Part shown: in pieces, positions 1-7,896 of the stretch
Layout: the number at the start of each line of letters is the position of its first letter
Position numbering within the stretch: the first letter of the stretch is position 1
NCBI RefSeq assembly: GCF_001570565.1
Contig: NZ_BBXE01000013.1
Coordinates: 514,984 to 578,983, forward strand
Reading direction: 5' to 3'
From: Herbidospora yilanensis
GTDB taxonomy: Bacteria > Actinomycetota > Actinomycetes > Streptosporangiales > Streptosporangiaceae
Length of the DNA stretch: 64,000 nt
The notes under the pieces: generated by a model
What the model was told of the DNA's origin: nothing
The model's input: only the letters and a program-made list of their open reading frames with translations
Database searches by the model: none
Made by a program: the position numbers and the translations under genes

Positions 1-29
1 TCCAGTTGCGCGGCGCGTTCGGTGCCCAC
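1..29 (-). CDS. 5' end of an unidentified gene cut by the window edge
   Basis: On the minus strand a GTG at 29-27 begins an open frame (residues GTERAAQL) that runs off the window. A strong ribosome binding site, GAGGAAGG, lies six bases upstream, just after the stop of the GT4 gene. This makes it the probable next gene of the minus-strand glycosyltransferase operon. Too little is present to name a function. Confidence 0.45.
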
Positions 30-63
30 GGGCGTCCTTCCTCTTGCTGAACCTGCTGAACGG

Positions 64-1122
64 TCAGAGCGCGGCCAGGTAGGCGGACCAGTACGGCTCG
101 GGGTCGACCGCCTTGACCCCGGTCCGGAGACGCTCGGGGGTGCCCGGTTCGTAGAACCGGCGCAGGGCGTCGGCGAGGGCGTCGGCGGAGCCCGGTTCGA
201 CCAGCAGCCCGTCGACGTCGTCGGTCACATTGTCGGCCAGCGCGCCGACCCGTGTGGCGATGACCGGGACACCGTGCTCGTGCCCGAGCCACACGTTCTG
301 GGAGGCGGTCGCCGACCGGTAGGGCAGCACGAGCGCGTCGGCCCCGGCGAACAGCTTCGGCACCTCGTCGGCGGAGACGTAACCGGGACGCAGTTCGACC
401 CGGTCGGCCAGGCCGAGCTCCCGGATCAGCGCCGTGGTCGCCTCGGTGCCGCCCCAGAACTCCCCGGCCACGGTCAGCCCCACGCCGGGCACCTGGGCCA
501 GCGCGCGGAGCAGCAGGTCGAGGCCCTTGTACGGGCGGACGATGCCGAAGAACAACAACCGCCGGTTCAGCCCGCCCTCGCCGGTGACCCCCGCCGACGG
601 CAGGTGGGGCGGCAGGGGCGCGACCTTCACGAACGGCTGGCCCAGCTCGCGCGCCAGCGTCGCCTGCGCCTCCGAGTGCGCCAGCACGCCGTCGACCCGC
701 CTGAGCAGCGCCTTCATCAGCGGCCGGTCGTAGGGCTTGGTCTCGTGGGGCAGGACGTTGTGGCAGAGCGCGACGACGCGGGCCTGGCGGCGCAGGCCGT
801 ACAGGATGCCGAGATAGGGCGGGACCTGGACCGGGCTCAGCACGGTGAGGACCACCAGGTCGGCGCCGCGCAGGCGGCGGCCGCAGGCCACCCAGCCGTC
901 GGGGCGGCGCCAGTCGAGGCTGCGCCGGGTGCCCGGGAAGGGTTCGCCCTCGGGGGTGTCGATGGTCTGCACGCCCGGATAGAGGAACGACGGATACTGC
1001 GCCTTCCACGACTCGATCACGACGTCGTGCCCGGCCCGCGCGAGGCGGTGGGCGAGCTCGGTCGTGTGCTGGGCGCCGCCGCCCTTGTAGGGGAAGGTCG
1101 GCCCGACGATCGCGACGCGCAT
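64..1122 (-). CDS. Glycosyltransferase family 4 (GT-B fold)
   Basis: This 352-residue protein transfers a sugar from a nucleotide-sugar donor, probably at the inner face of the membrane during envelope glycan assembly. The N-terminus has the GT4 glycine-rich start (GPTFPYKGGGAQH, residues 6-18) and an acceptor-domain Rossmann fold. The C-terminal half has the donor-domain strand LLFFGIVRPYKGLDLL, then the conserved HEHGVPVIATRVGAL and a GLLVEPGSADALADAL segment. The ATG at 1122 overlaps the TGA of the upstream GT2 gene (TGATG), so the two are translationally coupled. Donor and acceptor cannot be told from sequence. Confidence 0.9.
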   Translation of the reverse strand: MRVAIVGPTFPYKGGGAQHTTELAHRLARAGHDVVIESWKAQYPSFLYPGVQTIDTPEGEPFPGTRRSLDWRRPDGWVACGRRLRGADLVVLTVLSPVQVPPYLGILYGLRRQARVVALCHNVLPHETKPYDRPLMKALLRRVDGVLAHSEAQATLARELGQPFVKVAPLPPHLPSAGVTGEGGLNRRLLFFGIVRPYKGLDLLLRALAQVPGVGLTVAGEFWGGTEATTALIRELGLADRVELRPGYVSADEVPKLFAGADALVLPYRSATASQNVWLGHEHGVPVIATRVGALADNVTDDVDGLLVEPGSADALADALRRFYEPGTPERLRTGVKAVDPEPYWSAYLAAL

Positions 1123-2018
1123 CACTCGTTGCCGCGGGATCGCACGATCAGGTCGGCCAGCAGCGCGACCGAACCGATGAGCATGCCGGACAGGAAGATC
1201 ACGATGGCGTTGCTGGTCAGGTAGAAGCCGTAGTTGACCACGTCGTAGGCGCCCTTGACCAGGCCGATCCCGACCAGCCACAGGGCGGGCGGCATCAGGA
1301 CCTTGAGCGGGTTGAAGTACATGATCATCCGCAGCACCTGCAGGATGTAGCGGTAGGCGTCGCCGAAGAAGCTGAACTTCGACTTGCCGGCCCGCTTGGC
1401 GTAGTCGATCGGCAGGTAGTAGACGTCGTGCTGGTTCGACAGGAACGCCAGCGTGATCGTGGTGACGCACGAGAACCCGGGCGGCAGCAGCCGCAGATAG
1501 GGCTTGGCGACCGACTTGCGGAACGCCCGCAGGCCCGAGTTCAGGTCGGGGATCTTCTGCCCGGCCAGCCGTTCGGCGACCTTGCGGATCACCCACTTGG
1601 CCGGCACCCGGAGCAGCTTGTGGGAGCCCTCTTCCGTGGTGCGGGCGCCGACGACCTGGTCGACCGTCGGGTCCTTCTCCAGGATCTGGACCAGGTCGGG
1701 GATGCGCTCGTTCGGGTAGGTCATGTCGGCGTCGGTCCACACGACGATCTCGCCGCGGGCCTCCTGCGACCCGATGCGCCGGACCGTGCCCGAGCCGCCG
1801 TTGCGGTGGAAGGCGCGGATGCGCATGTTCGGGAAACGCGGCGCAGCCTCGCGCAGCCGCTCCAGCGTGGCGTCGGTCGAGCAGTCGTCGACGGCGACCA
1901 GCTCGTAGGTGTAACCCGAGGAGTCCATGGCCGCGCTGATGCGCTCGACCTCGTCGATCACATGGTCCTGCTCGTTGTAGCAGGGCAGCACGATCGTGAC
2001 GTAGGGGTTGTCGCTCAC
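1122..2018 (-). CDS. Glycosyltransferase family 2, polyprenyl-phosphate sugar transferase type
   Basis: A DPM1/GtrB-like enzyme of 298 residues. It probably moves a sugar from a nucleotide donor onto a polyprenyl phosphate for use outside the membrane. The N-terminal GT-A domain shows VTIVLPCYNE, the nucleotide-binding DDCSTDAT and the metal motif TDADMTYP. The C-terminus carries two hydrophobic segments, as in membrane-anchored DPM-like enzymes. I chose GTG at 2018 because GGAGAG lies 10 bases upstream and VSDNPYVTIV fits the family N-terminus; ATG at 2042 and GTG at 2078 are alternatives. It lies between a large membrane protein and a GT4 on the same strand. Confidence 0.88.
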   Translation of the reverse strand: MSDNPYVTIVLPCYNEQDHVIDEVERISAAMDSSGYTYELVAVDDCSTDATLERLREAAPRFPNMRIRAFHRNGGSGTVRRIGSQEARGEIVVWTDADMTYPNERIPDLVQILEKDPTVDQVVGARTTEEGSHKLLRVPAKWVIRKVAERLAGQKIPDLNSGLRAFRKSVAKPYLRLLPPGFSCVTTITLAFLSNQHDVYYLPIDYAKRAGKSKFSFFGDAYRYILQVLRMIMYFNPLKVLMPPALWLVGIGLVKGAYDVVNYGFYLTSNAIVIFLSGMLIGSVALLADLIVRSRGNE

Positions 2019-2090
2019 CACTGGTCCACTCTCCGGGGGCATGTCCACGTCGGAAGAGGGTACTCTGCCCAGTCGCACCCCGACCGCACA

Positions 2091-4022
2091 TCACGGCACG
2101 GCGAGCCAGACGTCCACGCTCAGCGACCACGTTCCGTCAGGCGCTTTGACAAGAGAACGCTCGTCCTGGCGGGTCCGCAGGGCCATGACCTGCCGGGGCG
2201 TGCCGTAGGCGGTGAGCTGTCCGGGCTCGGCCGCGAGCAGCACGGGGCGATGCGTTTTGGCGATGATCCTGCGGACATCGGCTTCGAGCGGGACGCTCTC
2301 CCCTTCCGGGTAGGCGACTCTGGCCGTCGGGAAGCCGCACTGGCCCCTGACCACCTGGGTGAGCCGGTCGCCGGTCACCCGCTCGACGATCAGGACCGTC
2401 GAGCCGTCGGGGATCGCGTCGCACATCTTCCGCACGGCGGCCAGCTCCCCCTTCTCGATCGGGGTGAACGCGGTGCCGATCGAGGTGATGACCGGCGGGA
2501 CGAGCAGCAACGCGGCGGTCGCCCAGACGGGCAGCCTCCGCGCGCCCCACACCGCCAGCAGGATCAGCCCCGGGATGATCACCGGGACCAGGCGGCGGGC
2601 GGCGAACGGGTGGTCGGCGGTGATGGCCGGGCGGTAGAGCGTGGTGACGGTGGTCCACAGGATGATCGCCGTCGGCAGCAGCCACGGCTTCTCCATCCTG
2701 CGCATCAGCGTGAACGCGCCGAAGACGGCGAGGAGGAGGGCCGGGAGGCCGACGTACCAGATGACCCAGTAGAGCGAATCCTCGTAATAGAGACGTGTGC
2801 GATCGAGTGGGAGCCCGTTGGCCTTCTGCACCGCCTCGATCATCTGGGCGGTGAGTTCGTCCTCCGGGTTGGTCACCGGTCTTTTCACCGTCTCGACCAG
2901 CGGCCTGACCGCGAGGGCGAGCACGCCGAGCACCACCCCGGCCGCCGCGACGTCCGGCAGCCGGCGTGGCACCTTCTTCACGAACGGCGCGACGACCAGC
3001 ACCACCGCGCAGATCGCCAGCAACGGCAACAGCGAGCCGCTCAGGTAGTCGAAGTAGGGGCGGGACAACACGAACCCCGCGCCGAACCCGATCCCGCCGC
3101 CGAGGACGACACCGGCCAGCAGTCTTCGCTGCGCCACGACGCCGAAGACGAGCACGGGCAGGATGTCGCGCAGCCCGTCGATCCGGATCAGCAGGGCCAG
3201 CCCGAACACCAGCCCGGCCACGAACATCCGCCGCCCGGTCAGCACCAGGGCGATGCCGCCGAACAGCAGCACCAGCGACGGGATCTCGCTGAAGGTGGTC
3301 CGCGAGGTGTACAGGATCGGCATCGCGACCGCGAACGCCAGCGTCCCGATCCAGGCGAACCGCGCGTGCACGAGCCGGGCGGTCACTCCCCCGACGGTCA
3401 GCACGGCCAGCGCGCCGAGCAGCGCCGGGGTGAACCCGGAGGCGTAGAGGATCGGCGCGCCCGGCATGAACTGCGGCACGATCGCGCCGTCGTGGGCGTA
3501 GAACCCCATGCTCGCGAACCGCAGCGCGTCGTCGCCGCCGCCGAACGCCTCCACCGCCGGCGCGATCGGCAACCCGCCGTGTTCCCGCAACCAGATGGCG
3601 TACTGCTGGTAGGTGGCCGGGTCGCGGCGGACGATGTACTGCTGCGAGGCGTAGACGGTGTTGAACACCCCCGACGCGGCGGCGACCAGGAACACCGATC
3701 CGGCCTGCCACCACGTCGACTCGACCGTGTCCTTCGGCCACCCCGCCCAGACGAACAGCGCCGCCGCCGGGACCCCCAGCAGGATCATCTGCCAGACGCC
3801 GAACCAGCCGAGGAAGACCAGCGCCAGCCCAGCCGACAACCAGCCCGACAGGGCCAGCGCGGGCAGCACCGACCCGACGGCCAGCAGCCGTCCCGGTGAC
3901 AGGTCGATCCTCAGCGCGCGAATGGGCGAGAGCCTAGCGGTGTAGCGTGGCCGGTCGACGCGCGCCTGACCTGGAGCCCGTTGACCACTCCCAGCTCTAG
4001 AGGCGGGGATTCCGGCTCTCAC
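2091..4022 (-). CDS. Multi-spanning membrane protein, GT39/ArnT-like glycosyltransferase candidate
   Basis: A large integral membrane protein with about a dozen hydrophobic segments and a C-terminal extracytoplasmic part of roughly 150 residues. After the first helices comes a loop, RRDPATYQQYAIWLREHG, that resembles the acidic substrate loop of polyprenyl-phosphate-dependent GT-C enzymes. It probably glycosylates envelope acceptors using the lipid-linked sugar made by the adjacent GT2, but this is inference from fold and neighbourhood. The start is uncertain: GTG at 4022 is used here, while hydrophobic sequence begins only near 3900 and a CTG at 3914 is possible. It diverges from the next gene across 161 bases. 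Confidence 0.75.
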   Translation of the reverse strand: MRAGIPASRAGSGQRAPGQARVDRPRYTARLSPIRALRIDLSPGRLLAVGSVLPALALSGWLSAGLALVFLGWFGVWQMILLGVPAAALFVWAGWPKDTVESTWWQAGSVFLVAAASGVFNTVYASQQYIVRRDPATYQQYAIWLREHGGLPIAPAVEAFGGGDDALRFASMGFYAHDGAIVPQFMPGAPILYASGFTPALLGALAVLTVGGVTARLVHARFAWIGTLAFAVAMPILYTSRTTFSEIPSLVLLFGGIALVLTGRRMFVAGLVFGLALLIRIDGLRDILPVLVFGVVAQRRLLAGVVLGGGIGFGAGFVLSRPYFDYLSGSLLPLLAICAVVLVVAPFVKKVPRRLPDVAAAGVVLGVLALAVRPLVETVKRPVTNPEDELTAQMIEAVQKANGLPLDRTRLYYEDSLYWVIWYVGLPALLLAVFGAFTLMRRMEKPWLLPTAIILWTTVTTLYRPAITADHPFAARRLVPVIIPGLILLAVWGARRLPVWATAALLLVPPVITSIGTAFTPIEKGELAAVRKMCDAIPDGSTVLIVERVTGDRLTQVVRGQCGFPTARVAYPEGESVPLEADVRRIIAKTHRPVLLAAEPGQLTAYGTPRQVMALRTRQDERSLVKAPDGTWSLSVDVWLAVP

Positions 4023-4183
4023 GGGCCGGGGTTCCCGCTTCACGGCCGACCGCACCCGGGAGGACCCGGAATGTCTGACGTCAGCTCCACAGGAGGACAC
4101 GGCACGACCTGCCGCCAGGCTGTTCTTCGCGGCGTTGACGCCCCGGTCGTGCCGGGTGTCCGGCGATCGGATGAGTCGGTCGC

Positions 4184-5566
4184 GTGACCGCTGAGGACGT
4201 GAGCGCCGAGCGCCGGGCCGCGCCCGCGATGCCCTCGCGGATGCGCCGGGGGCTCGCGTGGGTGCGGGAGAACCCCTGGTTCTCCGGGGTGTTCGGCGTC
4301 GGGCTGCTGCTGCGGGTGCTGGCCGTGGTCGGTTATCAGCCGGCGCTCTGGTTTCCCGACACCTACACCTATGTCGTGACGGCGATCAGGCCCCGGCCCG
4401 ATCTCGTCCGGCCGGCCGGGTACTCGTTCTTCCTGCGGTTGTTCGAGCCGTTCCACAGTTTCGGGCTGGTGGTGGTCGTCCAGCATCTGCTGGGACTCGC
4501 CACCGCCGTGCTGATCTACACCGCGATCCGGCGGAAGGTCCTCGGGGTGGTCGCGGCGGCGGTGGTGTTGCTCGACGCGTACCAGATCCAGCTCGAACAC
4601 CTGCTCGTCTCCGACACGCTCTTCCTGTTCCTCGTCGTCGCGGCGACCGTGCTGGCGCTGAAGCCGGTCACGTGGCGCACGGCGCTCGCGGTCGGGGTGC
4701 TGCTGGCGGCGGCGACGATCACGCGGACCGCCGGATTGCCGCTGATCGTCGTCTTCCTGGTCCTGTACGGATGGCGCGCCCGCAGGTGGACGGCGGTCTT
4801 CGCGGCCGGGGCGCTGGTGCCCGTCGTCGCCTACGGGGTGTGGTTCCACGCGGCGCACGACCGGGTGGGAATCGTGGGGGCCAACGGGGCCTTCCTTTAC
4901 GTCCGCGTCATGCCCTTCGCCGAATGCCAGGTCATGAAGCCGCCCGCCGACCTCGCCGTGCTCTGCGACGACCGCGACCCGAGGCCGCCCGCCCAGGACT
5001 ACGTCTGGGACGACGCCTCTCCGCTGGTCAGGCTGCCCGGCGAGACCTTCACGGCGGCGAACGACGCCCTCGCGCAGCGGTTCGCGCTGCTCGCCATCGC
5101 CCGGCAGCCGGGCGACTATCTCGCGGCGGTCGCCCGGGATCTGGTCAGGGCGTTCGAGCCCGGCCGGCCGGTCTACCCGAACCCCGAGGTGTACGCCGCC
5201 TACGAGTTCCCCGTCACGGTCCCGGCCGAGCCGCGGACACGCGACACACTCGGGGTCGAACTCGCCCGCCGATACGAGAACGGGCCCATTTCCACGCAAG
5301 TGATCGAACCTGTGGCGGGCTGGCTCCGTACCTATCAGAGTGTGCTGGCGCTACCGGGGCCACTGCTCCTGCTCGTCCTGCTCGTTCCCGTCATCGCGAT
5401 GCGGCGTTCGGACGTCCTCATTCCGTGGGCGGTCGCATGGGCGCTCCTGGTCGTCCCGGCCGCCACGGCGGTCTTCGACTATCGGTACGTTCTGCCCGCC
5501 GCCCCCCTGGCGTTCCTGGCCGCCGCGATGGCCCTTTCACCTGCGACGTCAGTGAAATGCAAGTAA
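4184..5566 (+). CDS. Integral membrane glycosyltransferase-like protein (GT-C type)
   Basis: A 460-residue polytopic membrane protein. After a short cytoplasmic N-terminus a first helix leads into a luminal loop ALWFPDTYTYVV, followed by many hydrophobic helices, one long hydrophilic loop (about residues 225-385) and two or three C-terminal helices. Acidic residues in the first loop fit the catalytic position in PMT/ArnT-like enzymes. The GTG at 4184 precedes a plausible hydrophilic N-terminus. The gene is divergent from the other membrane glycosyltransferase candidate and precedes the LCP gene, so a role in sugar addition to a wall polymer is likely. No specific substrate can be assigned. 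Confidence 0.72.
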   Translation: MTAEDVSAERRAAPAMPSRMRRGLAWVRENPWFSGVFGVGLLLRVLAVVGYQPALWFPDTYTYVVTAIRPRPDLVRPAGYSFFLRLFEPFHSFGLVVVVQHLLGLATAVLIYTAIRRKVLGVVAAAVVLLDAYQIQLEHLLVSDTLFLFLVVAATVLALKPVTWRTALAVGVLLAAATITRTAGLPLIVVFLVLYGWRARRWTAVFAAGALVPVVAYGVWFHAAHDRVGIVGANGAFLYVRVMPFAECQVMKPPADLAVLCDDRDPRPPAQDYVWDDASPLVRLPGETFTAANDALAQRFALLAIARQPGDYLAAVARDLVRAFEPGRPVYPNPEVYAAYEFPVTVPAEPRTRDTLGVELARRYENGPISTQVIEPVAGWLRTYQSVLALPGPLLLLVLLVPVIAMRRSDVLIPWAVAWALLVVPAATAVFDYRYVLPAAPLAFLAAAMALSPATSVKCK

Positions 5567-5742
5567 AGCTCAGTACAACCGCATACCGTGAAATGTCCGC
5601 AAATGAGTATGCTGTCCGCCAGCCCAAATCGGAGATCGCTGGGCCGGGCGACCGCATCGTGACCTAATCTCGAAGGCGCAATGAGCGAGCGAATCATCCA
5701 CGACGCCTCTGCCTTCGACGTGTGTTCAGTCGAGGAGACGGT

Positions 5743-7680
5743 ATGAGCGACCACCGGCACGTCCCCTCGTCCGACCAACCCGGTTGGGGCACCGGTGCTT
5801 ACTCCTATGGCGGCGGCAACCCCGGCGTCCCGCAGCAGCCCGTGTTCGAGCCGCCGCCCATGTACGCCGAGCAGTCCGCCCGCCGCCGCGAGACCGAGGG
5901 CGACCCCGACTTCGACGAGCACCGCTGGGGCGTCGGCGACCGCTGGGACGATGACGACGACGAGCCGCGCCGGTTCCGCTGGCTGAAGCGCCGCAAGAAC
6001 GACGGCGAAGACGACTTCGACGAGGTCCCCGTCGCGGTCGGCGCCGCCACGACGGCCGCCTCGGCTCAGCAGGCGGCCTACACCGCTCCCGTCGCGGGCA
6101 TGGGCATGGGCGCGCCGCCCGGTCCCCCGCCGCAGGCCCCCGGCAACGGCGGCTCGGGTGGCCGCGGCCGGGCGAAGGCGGGCCTCGGCGCACTGGGCTG
6201 GGTGAGCGTGGTGCTCACCACCGTGCTGGTGGCCGGCAGCCTGACCGCCTACACGGTCTACCGCCGCACGCTCGGCAACATCCAGACCACCAACGTCACC
6301 GACGCCCTGGGCACCAACCGCCCGCAGAACCAGACCGGCGCGCTCAACGTGCTGCTGGTCGGCTCCGACACCCGTCAGGGCGACAACGCCCGCTACGGCC
6401 AGAAGGCCGCCCGCGAAGACCACACCGAGCGCACCGACACGATCATGCTGCTGCACGTGTCGCCGCAGCGCGACCAGGCCCGGCTGATCAGCTTCCCGCG
6501 CGACTCGATGGTGCAGATCCCGTCGTGCGACAACATGCAGACCAAGCAGCCGATGCCGGCCCAGCTCGGCATGATCAACTCGGCCTTCAACCTGGGCGGC
6601 ATCGTCTGCACGATCCGCACGATCGAGTCGCTCACCCAGATCCGCGTCGACCACTTCATCAAGGTCGACTTCACCGGCTTCAAGAACATCGTCAACGCGC
6701 TCGGCGGCATCGAGATCTGCCTGCCCCAGGCCGTGAACGACCGCGCCTCCAAGCTGAACCTCCCGGCCGGCCGCCAGATCGTGAAGGGCGAGGCCGCGCT
6801 CGGCTACGTCCGCATCCGCAAGATCGGCAACGGCAGCGACCTGGAGCGCATCAAGCGCCAGCAGGTCTTCCTCTCGCAGGTCGTGAAGAAGGCCACCAGC
6901 AGCGACCTGATCGGCGACCTGCCGAAGCTCGCCGAGTTCATCGGCGCCGCGACCGGCTCGGTCGAGATGGACGACCAGCTCAACACCGAGACGCTGATCC
7001 AGATCGCGCAGAGCGCCCAGAAGCTGACCGCCAAGGGCTTCAAGGCGATGACCGTGCCGGTCGAGGCCTACGTGGCCGACTCCAACCGGGTGCAGTGGAA
7101 GCAGCCGCAGGCCGACAACCTGTTCGCGGCCATCCGCACCGACAGCGCGGTCTCCACGGCCGCCCCGACCCCGCCTCCGTCGGCCGCGCCCGCCGAGGGC
7201 GGCTCCGACCAGGGCGGCGGCGAGGCCAAGCCTTCCGCGCCGCCGGCGCCGAAGCCGACCGAGGCCGCGCAGGTGCGGGTCCAGGTCGTGAACGGCACCA
7301 ACACCACCGGCAAGGCCAGCGAGGTCGCCGAGGCGCTGACCGCGCAGGGCTTCAAGGTCACCCAGATCGGCGACGGCCGCAAGGCCGACGGCTCCGACCA
7401 GGAGACCACCTCCGTCGCCTACAAGGGCGAGGGCTGGGAGGGCTCCAAGCTCCTCATCGCGTCGCTGCTGAAGACGGTCGACCCGTCGACGACGCCGCTG
7501 CCGGTGGCCAACGTCAAGCCGTTCACGCCGACCACCCCCGCGCCGGGCAAGCCGAAGAAGGCCGTCGGCCCGATCATCCAGCTCGTGGTGGGCAAGGACT
7601 TCGGCGGCGTCAAGGTCCCGCTGTCGGCGGCCGAAGACGAGTCGACGGTCGACGCGAACACCGACATCTGCGCGACCTGA
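5743..7680 (+). CDS. LytR-CpsA-Psr (LCP) family wall-polymer ligase with C-terminal LytR_C domain
   Basis: LCP enzymes transfer lipid-linked glycopolymers onto peptidoglycan outside the membrane. The protein has a long cytoplasmic N-terminus rich in Pro, Gly and acidic residues (about 1-140), one transmembrane helix (about 145-168) and then the LCP domain. The domain has LLVGSDTR, the arginine-bearing RTDTIMLLH and SFPRDSMVQIP, and the DFTGFKNIVNALGGIEICLP core. A Pro/Ala linker near residue 475 leads to a LytR_C domain (VQVVNGTNTTGKA). The ATG at 5743 follows GAGGAGA at good spacing. A second LCP gene lies at 22007, so this locus has two ligases around one polymer pathway. Confidence 0.93.
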   Translation: MSDHRHVPSSDQPGWGTGAYSYGGGNPGVPQQPVFEPPPMYAEQSARRRETEGDPDFDEHRWGVGDRWDDDDDEPRRFRWLKRRKNDGEDDFDEVPVAVGAATTAASAQQAAYTAPVAGMGMGAPPGPPPQAPGNGGSGGRGRAKAGLGALGWVSVVLTTVLVAGSLTAYTVYRRTLGNIQTTNVTDALGTNRPQNQTGALNVLLVGSDTRQGDNARYGQKAAREDHTERTDTIMLLHVSPQRDQARLISFPRDSMVQIPSCDNMQTKQPMPAQLGMINSAFNLGGIVCTIRTIESLTQIRVDHFIKVDFTGFKNIVNALGGIEICLPQAVNDRASKLNLPAGRQIVKGEAALGYVRIRKIGNGSDLERIKRQQVFLSQVVKKATSSDLIGDLPKLAEFIGAATGSVEMDDQLNTETLIQIAQSAQKLTAKGFKAMTVPVEAYVADSNRVQWKQPQADNLFAAIRTDSAVSTAAPTPPPSAAPAEGGSDQGGGEAKPSAPPAPKPTEAAQVRVQVVNGTNTTGKASEVAEALTAQGFKVTQIGDGRKADGSDQETTSVAYKGEGWEGSKLLIASLLKTVDPSTTPLPVANVKPFTPTTPAPGKPKKAVGPIIQLVVGKDFGGVKVPLSAAEDESTVDANTDICAT

Positions 7681-7707
7681 TCCCCGGGTTTCGGCAGGCT
7701 TTTCGGC

Positions 7708-7755
7708 CGCAGGAGGGCGCTTTTTGGGATTTCCCGGAGATTCCGCCCTCCTGCG
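7708..7755. other. Perfect 12-bp inverted repeat in the LCP/acyltransferase gap
   Basis: CGCAGGAGGGCG at 7708-7719 pairs perfectly with CGCCCTCCTGCG at 7744-7755 across a 24-base loop. It begins 27 bases after the LCP stop and ends about 140 bases before the acyltransferase start. It could be an attenuating terminator or a protein-binding palindrome. No T-run follows the right arm. Confidence 0.55.
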
Positions 7756-7896
7756 ACATCGCGGCGACAAGAACGTTAAGGTGGGGTGTCCGGCCTGGGC
7801 GCCCCGGTCTCCCTTCTGCCACCCTGGGGGCGTTTGTCAGGCCTCGTCTGGTTCCGTCCTCTGACAGATAGCTGAGCGTTCTTCCGTGAGTGACAC

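Noticed and set aside
1428-3899. Plus-strand open frame of about 820 codons at the left end
   Set aside because: It runs opposite the GT2 and membrane glycosyltransferase genes and shows only codon-bias shadow sequence.
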